A DNA stretch of 64,000 nt, taken from NCBI GenBank assembly GCA_963920635.1, contig OY987308.1:7258225-7322224 (forward strand). Direction: 5' to 3'. Below the pieces are notes generated by a model. It did no database searches. It worked only from the letters and a program-made list of their open reading frames with translations, and had not been told where the DNA came from. The position numbers were made by a program, and so were the translations under genes. This stretch comes from Pseudeuparius sepicola. Lineage: Eukaryota; Arthropoda; Insecta; Coleoptera; Anthribidae. Of this stretch, positions 1 through 9,782 are shown piece after piece; the first letter of the stretch is position 1, and each line of letters begins with the position of its first letter.

Positions 1-299
1 GCATATGGTTGATTAATCATCCAAAAACGATAAATATCGTTAAAAATTATATCTGAATCATTGAATATTAAAAATCTTGCAAACCACCTATCAAAAGGCG
101 AATCGAACCTTCCTAAGAAAATACAAAGAGATTTTGTCCCAATAATCTACTTCTTATATATTTCATCCATATTTCTACACTGCGTTGTACCAAGTTAAAG
201 TGTAGAGACTTATGGCGACAGACTGGGTAACGTAGGCAAACAAATTTTAATAAACCCACAATTAGACATGGTCGTTTTAGAATATCCAAAAATATGAAA

Positions 300-850
300 T
301 ATGTTTCTAGGCATTAGAATTGGGACTAACAGATAAGGTTAAAATACTGTAAGTATAGTAACTTTCTATTTTATAATATCACATAGTAGTCGAAAATGTC
401 GCAATAATGAATCCACGTTTTTTGGCGTCGATATTTGCATTTCCTAGCTTCCGAGAAACATAATTTAAAAATATATCCTGTAAAGATGAATCATAAAAGA
501 AAAATAGCAGCTTAAAGTTGAATGTCTGTGAAAGTCACGTACAATTCTTTTTAATTCCGCAGAAAAAGTACTTTCGCCAGTCGTCGGAATAAGCGTGTTT
601 TTGCGTATTATTTTCGCGAGCGAATCTCGCGCGCTGGTCTCATTGTTTCAAATTATTGTATATACTGAGAAATGTAATTATAGGTATCATATTACGGGGT
701 AATCTGGGGACACGTTACTAACGGAAATATCAAGTTCATCAACGCGCCAGACTTAGAAAGGTGAAATATGTCTGTGTAAAGATTTTGCATTTTTGATTTA
801 GTGCGATTTTTTAAAATTTTTGATGTTTTAGCGTGAATTTTATGCATTAA
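300..850 (+). repeat. Diverged direct repeat, copy 1 of 3
   Basis: This stretch reads in the same order as about 5690-6150: the phrases GCAGCTTA, CACGTACA, a run with CGCAGAAAAA or TGCAGAAAAA, GTAATCTGGG, TATCAAGTT and TTTTAGCGTGAATTTT recur with matching spacing. A shorter third copy lies at 5440-5640. No protein is encoded. The copies are clearly diverged, so the duplication is old. It could be an ancient repeat family or terminal repeats around the unknown gene between them; I infer homology from order and spacing only. Bases 1-300 before it are AT-rich and show nothing I can name. Confidence 0.5.
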
Positions 851-1050
851 ATGGCCTTTGATGGTATTCCATGGCATTCGATGATTGGACAGTGAATATT
901 TACATTTTTTAATTTTTAGTTATGTTTTAGATATTATTTTTAATCCGACCCTGCACACATTTATTTTGCCTTGTGAATATTTTGGGATCTACAGAATGGG
1001 GGTTAACCCTGTAGTGACTTATTGCAGTAAAGGTTGACGGTATTATATCT

Positions 1051-2139
1051 ACAGTGTGGCCCGTTTGGAATGGAGACACCTCTGTAAAATTTTTATTCTT
1101 CGTCAGACCACAAAAAACTCTACGTTAGTGCAAAATTTCAAGTCTTAATCTCAATGTTCAAGGTCTACTATGAATTTTTTTGTAAAAAAAGAAAATCATT
1201 TAGCGATTTTTTTATTTAAAATCTGATACCACAGCGTTAATCTGGACACCACAAAACCCCCACATACCAAGTTTAAACAAAAATATACAAGGAATTCCAT
1301 TTTGCAAGGTGTCAAAGTTGAACAAAATACGAATCTTAAAGGCATCTGGCGAGTCAAGTGTGTCGTGGAATCCCCTCAAAACAGTTGAATGATCAACAGG
1401 ACTACTCAAAGTGTTGGTGTGCAAAGATTCAATACAAAAATGTACAGGGTCTTTTTCTCTGGACCATCTCGAAATGTTAAATTTTTATGAAACTTTATAC
1501 CGGTCAGGAGTGCTCTGAAATCATTGAAAAAATATTAATAAACACAAAAGTAATTTATTGTTCTACAAAATGTCAACCAACAAATAAAAACAATTTAAAT
1601 TATTGAACCTTTCTTAACAAAGTTGCTGCCTAAGACGATACATTTTTGGTGTGTTTCCTGTTGTGGCACACCAGCTACGTTAACTCATAATATGGACGTA
1701 CTGACTGGCAGGATTCTATAGTTTTTCGACATAGTTCGTTTATAATGCCTGGGGTGGTTTTGATATACTCGATTTGCGAAGCATAATAAAGTTTAAAAAA
1801 TTCATCGCATTGAGTTGACACAGAGAAGAACACCTTGTATAGTTCGAAGTAATTCCAGAATGGAACTCCCTGTATATTTTTTATTCAAATTTTGTATATG
1901 GGGGTTTCGGGGTGCCCTGATTAACGCTGTGGTGTCAGATTTTAAATAAAAAAAATCACTAAATGATTTTCTTTTTTTACAAAAAAATTCGTAGTAGGCC
2001 TTGAAGATTGAGGTTAAGATCTGAAATTTTGCACTAACGTAGAGTTTTTTGTGGTCTATTTTTAGAAGAAACCCGGCTAAAATCTGATGAAGAATAAAAA
2101 TTTTACAGAGGTGCCTCCATTCCAAACGGGCCACACTGA
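1051..2139. mobile_element. Fold-back DNA element with long terminal inverted repeats
   Basis: The left end (CAGTGTGGCCCGTTTGGAAT) reappears as its inverse complement at 2119-2138, and the inverted match continues inward for several hundred bases, through the sequence around 1100-1180 and 1980-2090. The centre (about 1400-1790) resembles, in opposite orientation, the centre of the element at 40275-41470, which marks them as one family. No transposase is encoded. The open frames on either arm are mirror images of each other and are not genes. Most likely a non-autonomous, Tc1/mariner-type (TA-targeted) element. Confidence 0.7.
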
Positions 2140-3713
2140 ACCCACCTAAATTTTTATACAATCATATAAGCAGTCACCTTTGACAGACCAGATCAGCGGT
2201 GTTGAAGTAGCCTGTCACCAAATATTAATAAGTACTACATTCCAATTATTAAATCTATTTTTACTAAAACATTACGTTTCCATTTATTTATAACATCTGT
2301 GGGATGATTTTTATTATGAGATTTTGCATTTTGCAGTAATTTTTCTAAATTTTCACAACTACGAACCTGTTACATAGAGATTTTTTGAATTTTGGTATAG
2401 TAAAAGCATTGGTATAGTAAGGGTATCAAAGAAAGAGTTCAAAATATGCAATAATGTAAATATTTCAAAGATTAGGTACTACTACACCAATTTACAAATT
2501 TTTAAAATCTTAATTCCCGCCAAGGTCTCGATTTGTAATTTTTTTATTCTCCCACGTTCGCCGTTTTAAATTGATTGATGCGTTAATCTTATGTCACCTC
2601 GGGAACAAAAGTTTTACTAACAATTCTTGCATATTAGCTACTAAACAAGCAGCAAAGTTTTTAAATAGTAATCTGCGATGCGAATATACTTGTGGGTTTG
2701 CACTTTGTTATGAAATGTGTTTTAATCATATCACTATATTTCAATTTTATCGCTGTAATTGTCTCTGAGAGTGGGGAAAGGGGGAAGGATAGTTTTCCAG
2801 TGACAATTTTTGCTTGATGTTAGTAATTAAATTAATACTGAAGATGACAAATCAGGGTCAACTAAAGAAAAATGTCAGTTACCTCGTTTTAATTTTATGA
2901 ACAAAATAAAATGGATACTTATAATATGGGAACCCTGTAACTTTTAGTTATTTCGATAAAACTTGAAATAAACTGAGCAAATTTGTTTTCCGCAACAAGT
3001 AAAAACTGTTATGGTTCCACGTGAGAAGTGGAAAGAAGACGTCGAATGTTGTGCTAAGCCATATAATTATAATTGAGCACAATGTTTGTTAAGGAGACAA
3101 AGCTAAAAAGATGCAACATTGCGAACAATTTACGATTTTAAAAATAAGATCTTAACTTTCCTCCAAGATCACGATTTGTATTTTCTAATCTTCAACTTTC
3201 TCTCATTTGAAATTTAGAAGGTGAATTGAGAAATCAAATTTCAAGGAAGCGGGTACAGCGGGATAAATATTTTGACTTGCACTTTTATACCATCATTTTT
3301 ACTCAAAAATTTTTTTAATTATCCGAAAAAAGTTCAAGTGCTCTAAATTTTTTATTAATTATTATTCAAACGTGGTATAATCACGTTAAGATTTCAAAAA
3401 TTTAGTTTTCATGTGCACCATTTTCTCATATTTAGATTTTACTTCCGTTTTTTTTGTAGAGTCGCATTTTTCAATCTAGCTGACGCATTAGAGTGACGAC
3501 CTAAGAAATTGGAGCATAATTTTTTTACCTCGATCGATTTAGATCCGGTGTTATATTCTTGCAATCTTGCATAGTTGCATTTTGATCTCAGACGATCATC
3601 ACCAATGTGCCATATGCAATTTTTGCATTTTCTCCTTCATAAAAAGCAATCGCTCTCCAGTAGGTTCATCAGTTTATATATCAAGCTGCAAATTTAACCT
3701 AGTACCTGTGATC
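2140..3713. other. AT-rich stretch, nothing identified
   Basis: No open frame here has recognisable protein content, and I see no repeat shared with the rest of the window. The last part is presumably the upstream region of the gene that begins at 3714, but I see no convincing TATA box. Confidence 0.4.
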
Positions 3714-5084
3714 ATGTCTGCCGAGACTCCACGTATAATCATTTTGGGGAATCAAGTTGTGAGGCCCGTAAGTACATTTTACATTTTTATTTTGTTCATT
3801 GAGTTGTATATCTTAATTATTGCATAATATTCATCACATATTTTTTTATAGGCCTCAACAACGGCTCCAAGGACGGTCCCGACCTCGACCGCCACTAGGA
3901 AGATGCCCAACCTAGTTAGAATGTTGTATCGTAGATATCGTGAGTAAAATATCAAAAATATTTTTGGATACATTTTATACGTGTACACATTATACTTATC
4001 TCTTGTTTGGTTTTCCAGCCCAGCTCTCCCGAGATGGAAACTATCTCGATTCTGGATAGTAGTGAAGAAGAAGAGCTATTTATTAAAGATATGCAGTCGG
4101 AGATCCTCGGAATTCCGCTCAAGGATCTGAATCTAGTGAGTTTTTAATTTTCTATATACATATTTTTTAAAATTATTGGCTTTATTGTGTATTGTACTTA
4201 TTTGTTTTCCTTTTCAGCCACCCTCCCCGGCTATTACCATTCATGATAGTAGCGACGAGGTGGAGGATATAGCCAGGGAACTAGGGATCAAGATCCTTGA
4301 GCGGGCACAGGAGAGCGTCCTGGAGCAGCCGGCAGTGTCGACTTCGGCACTGCCACCTTCGGAAACGAAGGGGTGCAAGTTGCCGGAGTTGGCAAAAGAG
4401 CTGCCGCCGCCCCCAGCTGCCCAGGAGGGGCCGTCACCACCCGGCTCTCCTGTGACCAGAGGCAAGAAGCGGCCCTTGAAGCTGCGAATCAGGCTCCCCC
4501 GCCCGGCTGCTGTCGTTTCTTCGCCCCCCGCCTCCCCTGAGCTGGCCTGTCAAGAGTTGGCAAAAGAGCTGCCGCCGCCCCCAGCTGCCCAGGAGGGGCC
4601 GTCACCACCCGGCTCTCCTGTGACCAGAGGCGAGAAGCAGCCCTTGCCTAAGCTGAAGATTAAGCTCCCTTCTCCAGCTGTTGCAGCTTCTTCGTCTCCC
4701 GCCTCCCCTGAGCCAGCCCGTCAAACGAAGAAGCGGTGCTTGGGGGCTAGTGCCGCTTCAACTTCGACGGGAAGGGGGATGAAGAAGATGCAACAGCTGA
4801 AGGAGGTGCTGAGGCCGAAGAAGGATATGGAAATAGAGCCACTTACGCAAGTGAGTCAGTGCGATGGGGGTGTGAGTGTTGTTGTTGAGAGCATGTTAAG
4901 AACACGTGAGCCATGTGAAATGAGAAATGGTGAGATTGAAAGGGATCTAGAGTATGGTGTGAGAGAGCTAGAGAGAATACTAGAGAGGGGGAGAGAGATA
5001 CTTGCCAAACATGAAAAGTTAAGGAAAGAATATGATTTTAATAAGATAATACTTAAAAGAACAAAATTAAAACCTAAAGAGTAG
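3714..5084 (+). CDS. Unrecognised Pro-rich/coiled-coil protein, 3-4 exons
   Basis: I do not recognise this protein. A spliced model fits well. Exon 1 is 3714-3767 (starts MSAETPRIII) with donor GTAAGT. Exon 3 is 4019-4135 after TTTTCCAG, with donor GTGAGT. Exon 4 runs from 4218, after TTTTCAG, to the TAG at 5082-5084. All three are phase 0. An exon 2 begins at 3852 after TATAG; its strong donor at 3940 breaks the frame, whereas a weak donor at 3915 keeps phase 0, so this exon may be skipped or use the weak site. Exons 3 and 4 both open with a P-x-SP stretch followed by I-x-DSS and acidic residues, as if one exon had been duplicated. The middle is Pro/Ala-rich with a 168-bp tandem repeat and basic Lys/Arg-Leu patches. 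The C-terminus is a charged helix, probably coiled coil. GC content is higher than in the surroundings. Introns are 80-90 bp. It could be a host gene or TE cargo. Confidence 0.55.
4386..4721 (+). repeat. 168-bp in-frame tandem duplication
   Basis: Two units, 4386-4553 and 4554-4721, each encode a 56-residue block that opens ELAKELPPPP and contains SPPGSPVTRG followed by a basic patch. The first ~78 bases are essentially identical between units while the rest has diverged. This suggests either recent partial homogenisation or selection on the first part. The unit is a multiple of three and preserves the frame. Confidence 0.85.
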
Positions 5085-5130
5085 TTTTGTTCTTTCAAGT
5101 ATCATCTTATTAAAATCATATTCCCTTCTT
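5021..5130. repeat. 46-bp inverted repeat across the stop codon
   Basis: The last coding bases (5021-5066) recur as a near-perfect inverse complement at 5085-5130, immediately after the TAG stop, with an 18-base spacer and only a few mismatches. An mRNA ending here would fold into a long hairpin that sequesters the stop codon in its loop. It looks like a templated fold-back duplication of the 3' coding end rather than a terminator. Confidence 0.85.
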
Positions 5131-5295
5131 AGTATGAATTTTTGTGTGAATGTGTGTGCGTGTGCGTAAGTTCCTCCATTTTCATATCCTTGTAAATTGT
5201 ATATATTGTATAAAGTAGTTTTAAGTTATAGTTGTAGTTTTTTATTTTTATTATACATATTTTTTATTTTTATTATATAGCTTTAGTTTTTTTTT

Positions 5296-5301
5296 AATAA
5301 A
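5296..5301 (+). terminator. Probable poly(A) signal AATAAA
   Basis: AATAAA about 210 bases after the stop of the gene at 3714-5084, within a T-rich 3' region. This is a plausible 3' end for that transcript. Confidence 0.45.
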
Positions 5302-5439
5302 TAATGTTAGTGAAACCAACGTTCTATGCTTTTATTTCACTCTGCAAAAAGAAAATACCTGATGGAACGTGCAAATTACAAATGTGAAAGTGTTTAGTGT
5401 CTTCTGAGCTGCAGATAAGATTCAAATAATGTAAGTTAG

Positions 5440-5640
5440 TTTTTATTTTCTAATATCAAATCGAAAATAATCGCAATCGAATCGTTTGACTAGTCTTTAA
5501 TGCGACATTGCATTTTCATGCACTAATTTTTTGCTGTTCATATTTTCATTCTCGCTTTCTAGAAAAAAGACATATAATTTTAAAATATGCTCCCATAAAA
5601 ACCTAAAATAAAATAAAATGCCCAATAGAAGATATTTCGC
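5440..5640 (+). repeat. Diverged direct repeat, copy 2 of 3 (short)
   Basis: Shares TCGAAAAT, a GCGACATT/GTCGCAAT-type stretch, TTCTAGAAAAnnnACATATAATTTT and AAATATGCTCCC-type phrases with 360-480 and with 5720-5830. It is a partial copy lying directly before copy 3. Confidence 0.4.
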
Positions 5641-5689
5641 CTAAAAGCGCGCATCCTTTTGACATGTCGCTAAGGAATTGTCTGTATTA

Positions 5690-6150
5690 CATTGACATAA
5701 TGTGCGAAAGTACATCTCCACGTAATGCCGAAAAAGACACTTTCTTTTCATTTTTTGTTGTTGTTATTTGCATTTCAGCTTTCTAGAAAACAAGAGATGT
5801 ACATAATGTAAAAATATATCCCTATAACGATGTAAAACTAGCAGCTTATTGTTAATTTGATGAAAGACACGTACAGCTTTCTAATTTCTGCAGAAAAAAA
5901 AGCACTTTCTTTTCACCGTCTAGATTAGACGCCTGAAGCACGTTTTAGTTTCGCGAGAGTTCCTTGGTTTGCAAATATAGCATAGTGCGAAATGCATTGC
6001 GTAATTTAAGTATCATATGATTTTATTATGTAATCTGGGTAGGTACATCCATTAACAGAAGTATCAAGTTGTTTTAGTAGCAATGCTCTGGACTGAGGTC
6101 AGTACAAAGATTTTAATATATGTTCGACTTTTTTATGTTTTAGCGTGAAT
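5690..6150 (+). repeat. Diverged direct repeat, copy 3 of 3
   Basis: Homologous to 300-850 in the same orientation. The two long copies therefore flank the 1051-2139 fold-back element and the 3714-5084 gene. It encodes nothing recognisable. Confidence 0.5.
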
Positions 6151-6225
6151 TTTTATTAGTTGAGTTTGTCATATTAAAAAAGATCGAAATTTTTATATTG
6201 ATAACATTGACAGCTATTGAACCAT

Positions 6226-6530
6226 GTACAGGGTGTTCTCGTACATTTTAACTCATTACCATAACCTTTATTTTTCAAAAAATCAACAAGTTATATTGAA
6301 GGGTTGCGATTATTTATATCATGTACTATCATGCGAAATCAAACATGTATATATCGTAATAAAAAAAAATCCTAAATATACAGGGTGTTCCATAAAAAAA
6401 GTTTTTTTTCACAACTTTGCGATGCTCATTTGTTTCATCTGCTAACAGATCCTAGCGGTTCAGTACAACTTTTTATTTTTTCTTGAAAAATAAAGGCTGT
6501 AGGAATGGGTCAAATATTCGACCGGTACTT
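6226..6530. mobile_element. Fragment of a CAGGGTG-terminal element
   Basis: Begins TACAGGGTGTTCTCGTACAT and contains a second TACAGGGTGTTCC terminus near 6379. The phrase CCTTTATTTTTCAA near 6268-6285 is inverted as TTGAAAAATAAAGG near 6483-6497. These are remnants of TA-flanked inverted-repeat elements, one apparently inserted in another. No coding capacity. Confidence 0.4.
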
Positions 6531-7360
6531 GTACAAAGATTTCGTTGAAATCTTTGATATTTTTGTAAATATATGATTCGTTTTTGCTTTTAAATGTTGT
6601 GGTAGTTCATAAAAAACAAGATAAGTTTAAATTTTTTTTATTTAGTTATACAGATTGCCCCGCTCCTGATTGCGGAATTCCCGCCGATTTGCTCATTCCC
6701 GGAGGAACTTGGCGGAGACCGTTTCTCTCCACCGCCCTTGGTTGGTCCCTCCTCGCTCCAGATGTCCCCAGTAGTGGTCTGTGCCCCCAGGATTGGTCTT
6801 GAGTTCAAACTTTGTCTCAGGATTGATCTTCACCCCAAGATTGGGATTCGGTAGCAGCGCCTTCACCCCAATCTCCAGTCACCTCGACTTCCATCTCGTC
6901 TTGAGTGTCTAACTCCATATAGGAGTGGTAAAACGATAGGTTTAGACTTACAACTTGATACTTTTTCAACATTCTTTCGATTTCTTAACATTAATGTGCC
7001 TACTAAAATGAACTTAAATGGTGGAAAAAATATGAGGAATTAGCGTAAAGCAACCACACTGGAAATTCTTATTAATCTGATCTTAAAAATATCAAGTGCT
7101 CTAGGTTTTAATATTCATGTGTCGACAGCGCTCTAGGTAAATTTTAATATCCATGTAAATCCACCTGTTGAATGGGACCTAGAAGTACTAATGTTGATAC
7201 AAGTACGTTTCTGTAATAGTTTTGTGGCGTTTAGATTTTTGCCGACAGGTGACCCGGCTGTTCGGAACCTAGATTCCACGTTTCTGCAAGTTTCTTACCC
7301 ATAGGTGTCGCTCGCACACGGTTTCCGATGGAAAAGTATCACATTATTTGTCACCAAACG
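6531..7360. other. Unassigned, locally GC-richer segment
   Basis: Bases about 6650-6910 are GC-richer than the surroundings and repeat phrases such as ATTGG/GATTG with CCCCA. An open frame runs across 6584-6802 but has no recognisable content. On the minus strand a short Trp-Gly-Glu-Asp-type motif recurs. It could be an old exon or a TE fragment. I cannot assign it. Confidence 0.3.
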
Positions 7361-7425
7361 CATTAGCTGAGTCGGTAACACGGCTTTTCGCCTGGTAGCC
7401 TCTGGGATCTAATCACGTCAATTTT
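7361..7425 (+). mobile_element. tRNA-like head, probable SINE
   Basis: TAGCTGAGTCGG at 7364-7375 matches the RNA polymerase III A box consensus. GGGATCTAATC at 7404-7414 is a degraded B box about 30 bases downstream. There is no proper acceptor stem or CCA context, so a functional tRNA is unlikely. A tRNA-derived SINE head or a decayed tRNA copy is the best reading. Confidence 0.4.
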
Positions 7426-8254
7426 AAATATGGTTTTTGTTAAATTCGTCTAGATATAAATCTGCGTTGAGGATATCTGCAGCTCTACCTCGCCAGAATC
7501 TTTTGGATGATAAACGAAAACTGAGTTATCAATTTCTCAAGAATTAATAAGTATTGGTTGACAAAAATGCGTTTTGTGACGCAACCAAGCGAAATACGCA
7601 AAAATACCAAGAGACATTTTTTGTTCATAGTGCATTGGAGAATGTAATTTTACTTTTTGGAAATAGATACTTGCCGCTAAGCACATTTTTTAAGGAAAAA
7701 GTTGAAACCCCGTATCTACGCCACTGATGGAAGTTTGGAGCTCATATTGTTCACAATGGTGACTAAACTGCTAATACATACCAAATTTCAAAGCGATACT
7801 ATTTGTTTAGAAATAAACTTTAAAAAAATCGATTTTTTTTTAATTTTCAACCTGTATGTCGAAAACGAAGGTAGATAGAGCATATGTTTATAGGAAAAAG
7901 TCTTATTTTTAGCCAAGGAATCTCTAGTTAAATTTATTTCCAACAGTTGTGGGACACCCTGTATAGATGTGTTCCCGGAAACACGTCTTTGCATACCTAT
8001 ACCGTATAGAAGTGAGATACTACACGGCTGTGGAATTTTTTGACAATGACTAGATTTTATTTATCAAGATTCTTAGTTCAGATTGTAACTTTTTCTTATA
8101 AGATGCAGCCTCTTCGCAAAATTTTTGTCCTCTGCTAATTTCCAGATGTACTTACTAATTCTTCAACTAAAAATTGTTTCTCCGTAACGCAATTTTTGCC
8201 ATCCAATTACGGCTTTTAAAGTTTTAGAAACTCGCCAGCTCATTCACCAAGTAT
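7426..8254. other. Unassigned DNA with one TE terminus
   Basis: CACCCTGTA at 7955-7963 is the right-hand terminus of a CAGGGTG-type element whose left end I cannot find. The rest shows no gene. Confidence 0.35.
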
Positions 8255-9003
8255 TTAAATTCCCCGAAATTTTGACATATTGACATCACTTCCGTCAACT
8301 GCGAAGAAAGTTCAATCTTTTTGCAATTCAAGGTACCACGTGTCAAGGTGATGAGATCATTGTCGTTAAATTTCATTGGTCTCCAAGGTGACCCCTTAGA
8401 GATCTTTAACTTATATGTGACCTTCATGTCAAGGTAACCCCATCGCATTTTCAAATTTCCCGCATTTTTTGCCATATTGACGTCACTTCCGTCCGAGAAC
8501 TGCGAGCAAAGTTCAATTTTTCCAGGTAAAACTCAAGTGCCACGTGTCAGGTGACCACGAGATTATTAACCTTCAGGTGACCCCTTAAAGATCATCGGTC
8601 TCACTTAATTGACAACCACAGGTCAAGATCATTTTCAAATTTCCCGCCTTGGCGGCCTTGTGACGTCACTTCCGTTCCCAGAACTGTGAGCAAAGTTCAA
8701 TTTTTCAAGGTAGAACCCAAGTGCCACGTGTCAAGGTGACCTCTTAAAGTTCATTGACAGGTCAAGGTTAACAAGGTGACCCCTTAAAGTTCATTGACCG
8801 GTCAAGGTTAACAAGGTGACCTCTTAAAGTTCATTGAACCCGCGGGTCAATGACCCCTTAAAGGTTATCGATCTGGTAACCCCTTGACCTCTAGATAACC
8901 TTCAGGTCAAGGTTAACTGAACGTGACCCCTTAAAGTTCATTGAACCCGCAGGTCAAGGCCATTTTCAAATTTCCCGCCTTGGCGGCCATCTTGTGACGT
9001 CAC
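8255..9003 (+). repeat. Degenerate tandem repeats with TGACGTCACTTCCG motifs
   Basis: A composite repeat occurs about four times. Each unit contains TTTCAAATTTCCCGC, TGACGTCACTTCCG (near 8280 with one change, then 8470, 8653 and 8996), AAAGTTCAATTTTT and CAAGTGCCACGTGTCA. Between the later copies a shorter unit, roughly AAGGTGACCCCTTAAAGTTC plus ATTGAC and GGTCAAGGTTAAC, is repeated several times in a row. The motifs contain the palindromes TGACGTCA (CRE-like) and CACGTG (E-box). The array abuts the truncated 5' end of a gypsy element, so it is either satellite-like DNA or the repetitive leader of an unknown element. Confidence 0.75.
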
Positions 9004-9029
9004 TTCCGCCCTGGAGTCCCCTTTGCTAT

Positions 9030-9782
9030 ACTACTGGTGAGTCCAGTGTGGCAAACTTTTTGGAAAGGTTAGAGGAGTTGCGTATTTCTAGAGGCGTTTC
9101 TAAACAACAGTTGTTAAGATCTGCAGCGGAGTTGTTTTCAGGCAGTGCAGCTATTTGGTTTCGGTCGGTGAAACATAGCATTCGAACCTATGATGAGTTC
9201 AAGTCTAAATTGCGCTTCACTTTCTTACCTTATAACTACGAGGCCGCATTATGGGACGAGTTGCGTAGCCGTACTCAGGGAGCGGACGAGAAAATCGTCT
9301 TATATATCGCTGTTATGGAAAATCTTTTTCATAAGTTGTCAGAGAAGCCCTCGGAGGAAAAGCGCGTTCAGTTTATACGGCGTAATCTACTTCCTTTCAT
9401 GCAGACGCAGCTGGCTCTACATGAGATTAAAACTTTGGATGCGCTTATTTGTTTGGGTCGCGCGGTTGAGGAAACGAGTTCGAGAACTAAGCAGTTCTGT
9501 CCACCACCTATGAATCCTCGGAATGTATTGGAGCCCGAATTGGTGTATCGACGTCAGGGAGGGGTGCGTATTGCTGCTGTGTCGGGGGGTCCGTCCGTTT
9601 CAGTCGCACCACCGCAGGCTGCAGGTGACTTGTTGGTGAAATGTTGGAATTGTGGTTTGTCCGGGCACATGCGGCGTGACTGTCCTCGTCCTGCCAAGAT
9701 GTTGTGTTTTCGCTGTGGGACCCCAGATGTGACTGTTCGGACATGCCCCAAGTGTTCGGGAAACGGAAGGTCGAGTCACTAG
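9030..9782 (+). pseudogene. gag: Gypsy Gag, N-terminally truncated
   Basis: Capsid/nucleocapsid polyprotein of a Ty3/gypsy element. The reading frame begins inside the Retrotrans_gag domain (NFLERLEEL, then FxxxLxxTFLPYNYE) with no suitable ATG, so the start is missing. A zinc knuckle CWNCGLSGHMRRDC at 9642-9683 has the standard CX2CX4HX4C spacing. A second at 9705-9746 (CFRCGTPDVTVRTC) has Val where His is expected. The frame ends at TAG 9780-9782 and overlaps pol, which lies in the -1 frame. It would package element RNA in the cytoplasm if complete. Confidence 0.8.

Noticed and set aside
1802..2161. 119-codon minus-strand frame
   Set aside because: Lies in one arm of the fold-back element and is mirrored in the other arm; it is repeat sequence and not a gene.
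4241..4465. Minus-strand open frame inside the 3714-5084 gene
   Set aside because: Shadow of the GC-rich coding strand; no motif, and the plus-strand splice model explains the sequence.
7361..7425. Functional tRNA gene
   Set aside because: Good A box but weak B box and no acceptor-stem pairing that I can see; kept only as SINE-like.
8994..9030. Start of Gag at the first codon of the open frame
   Set aside because: That codon is GTG inside the repeated TGACGTCACTTCCG unit; Gag similarity begins only after the repeat, so the true start is missing.
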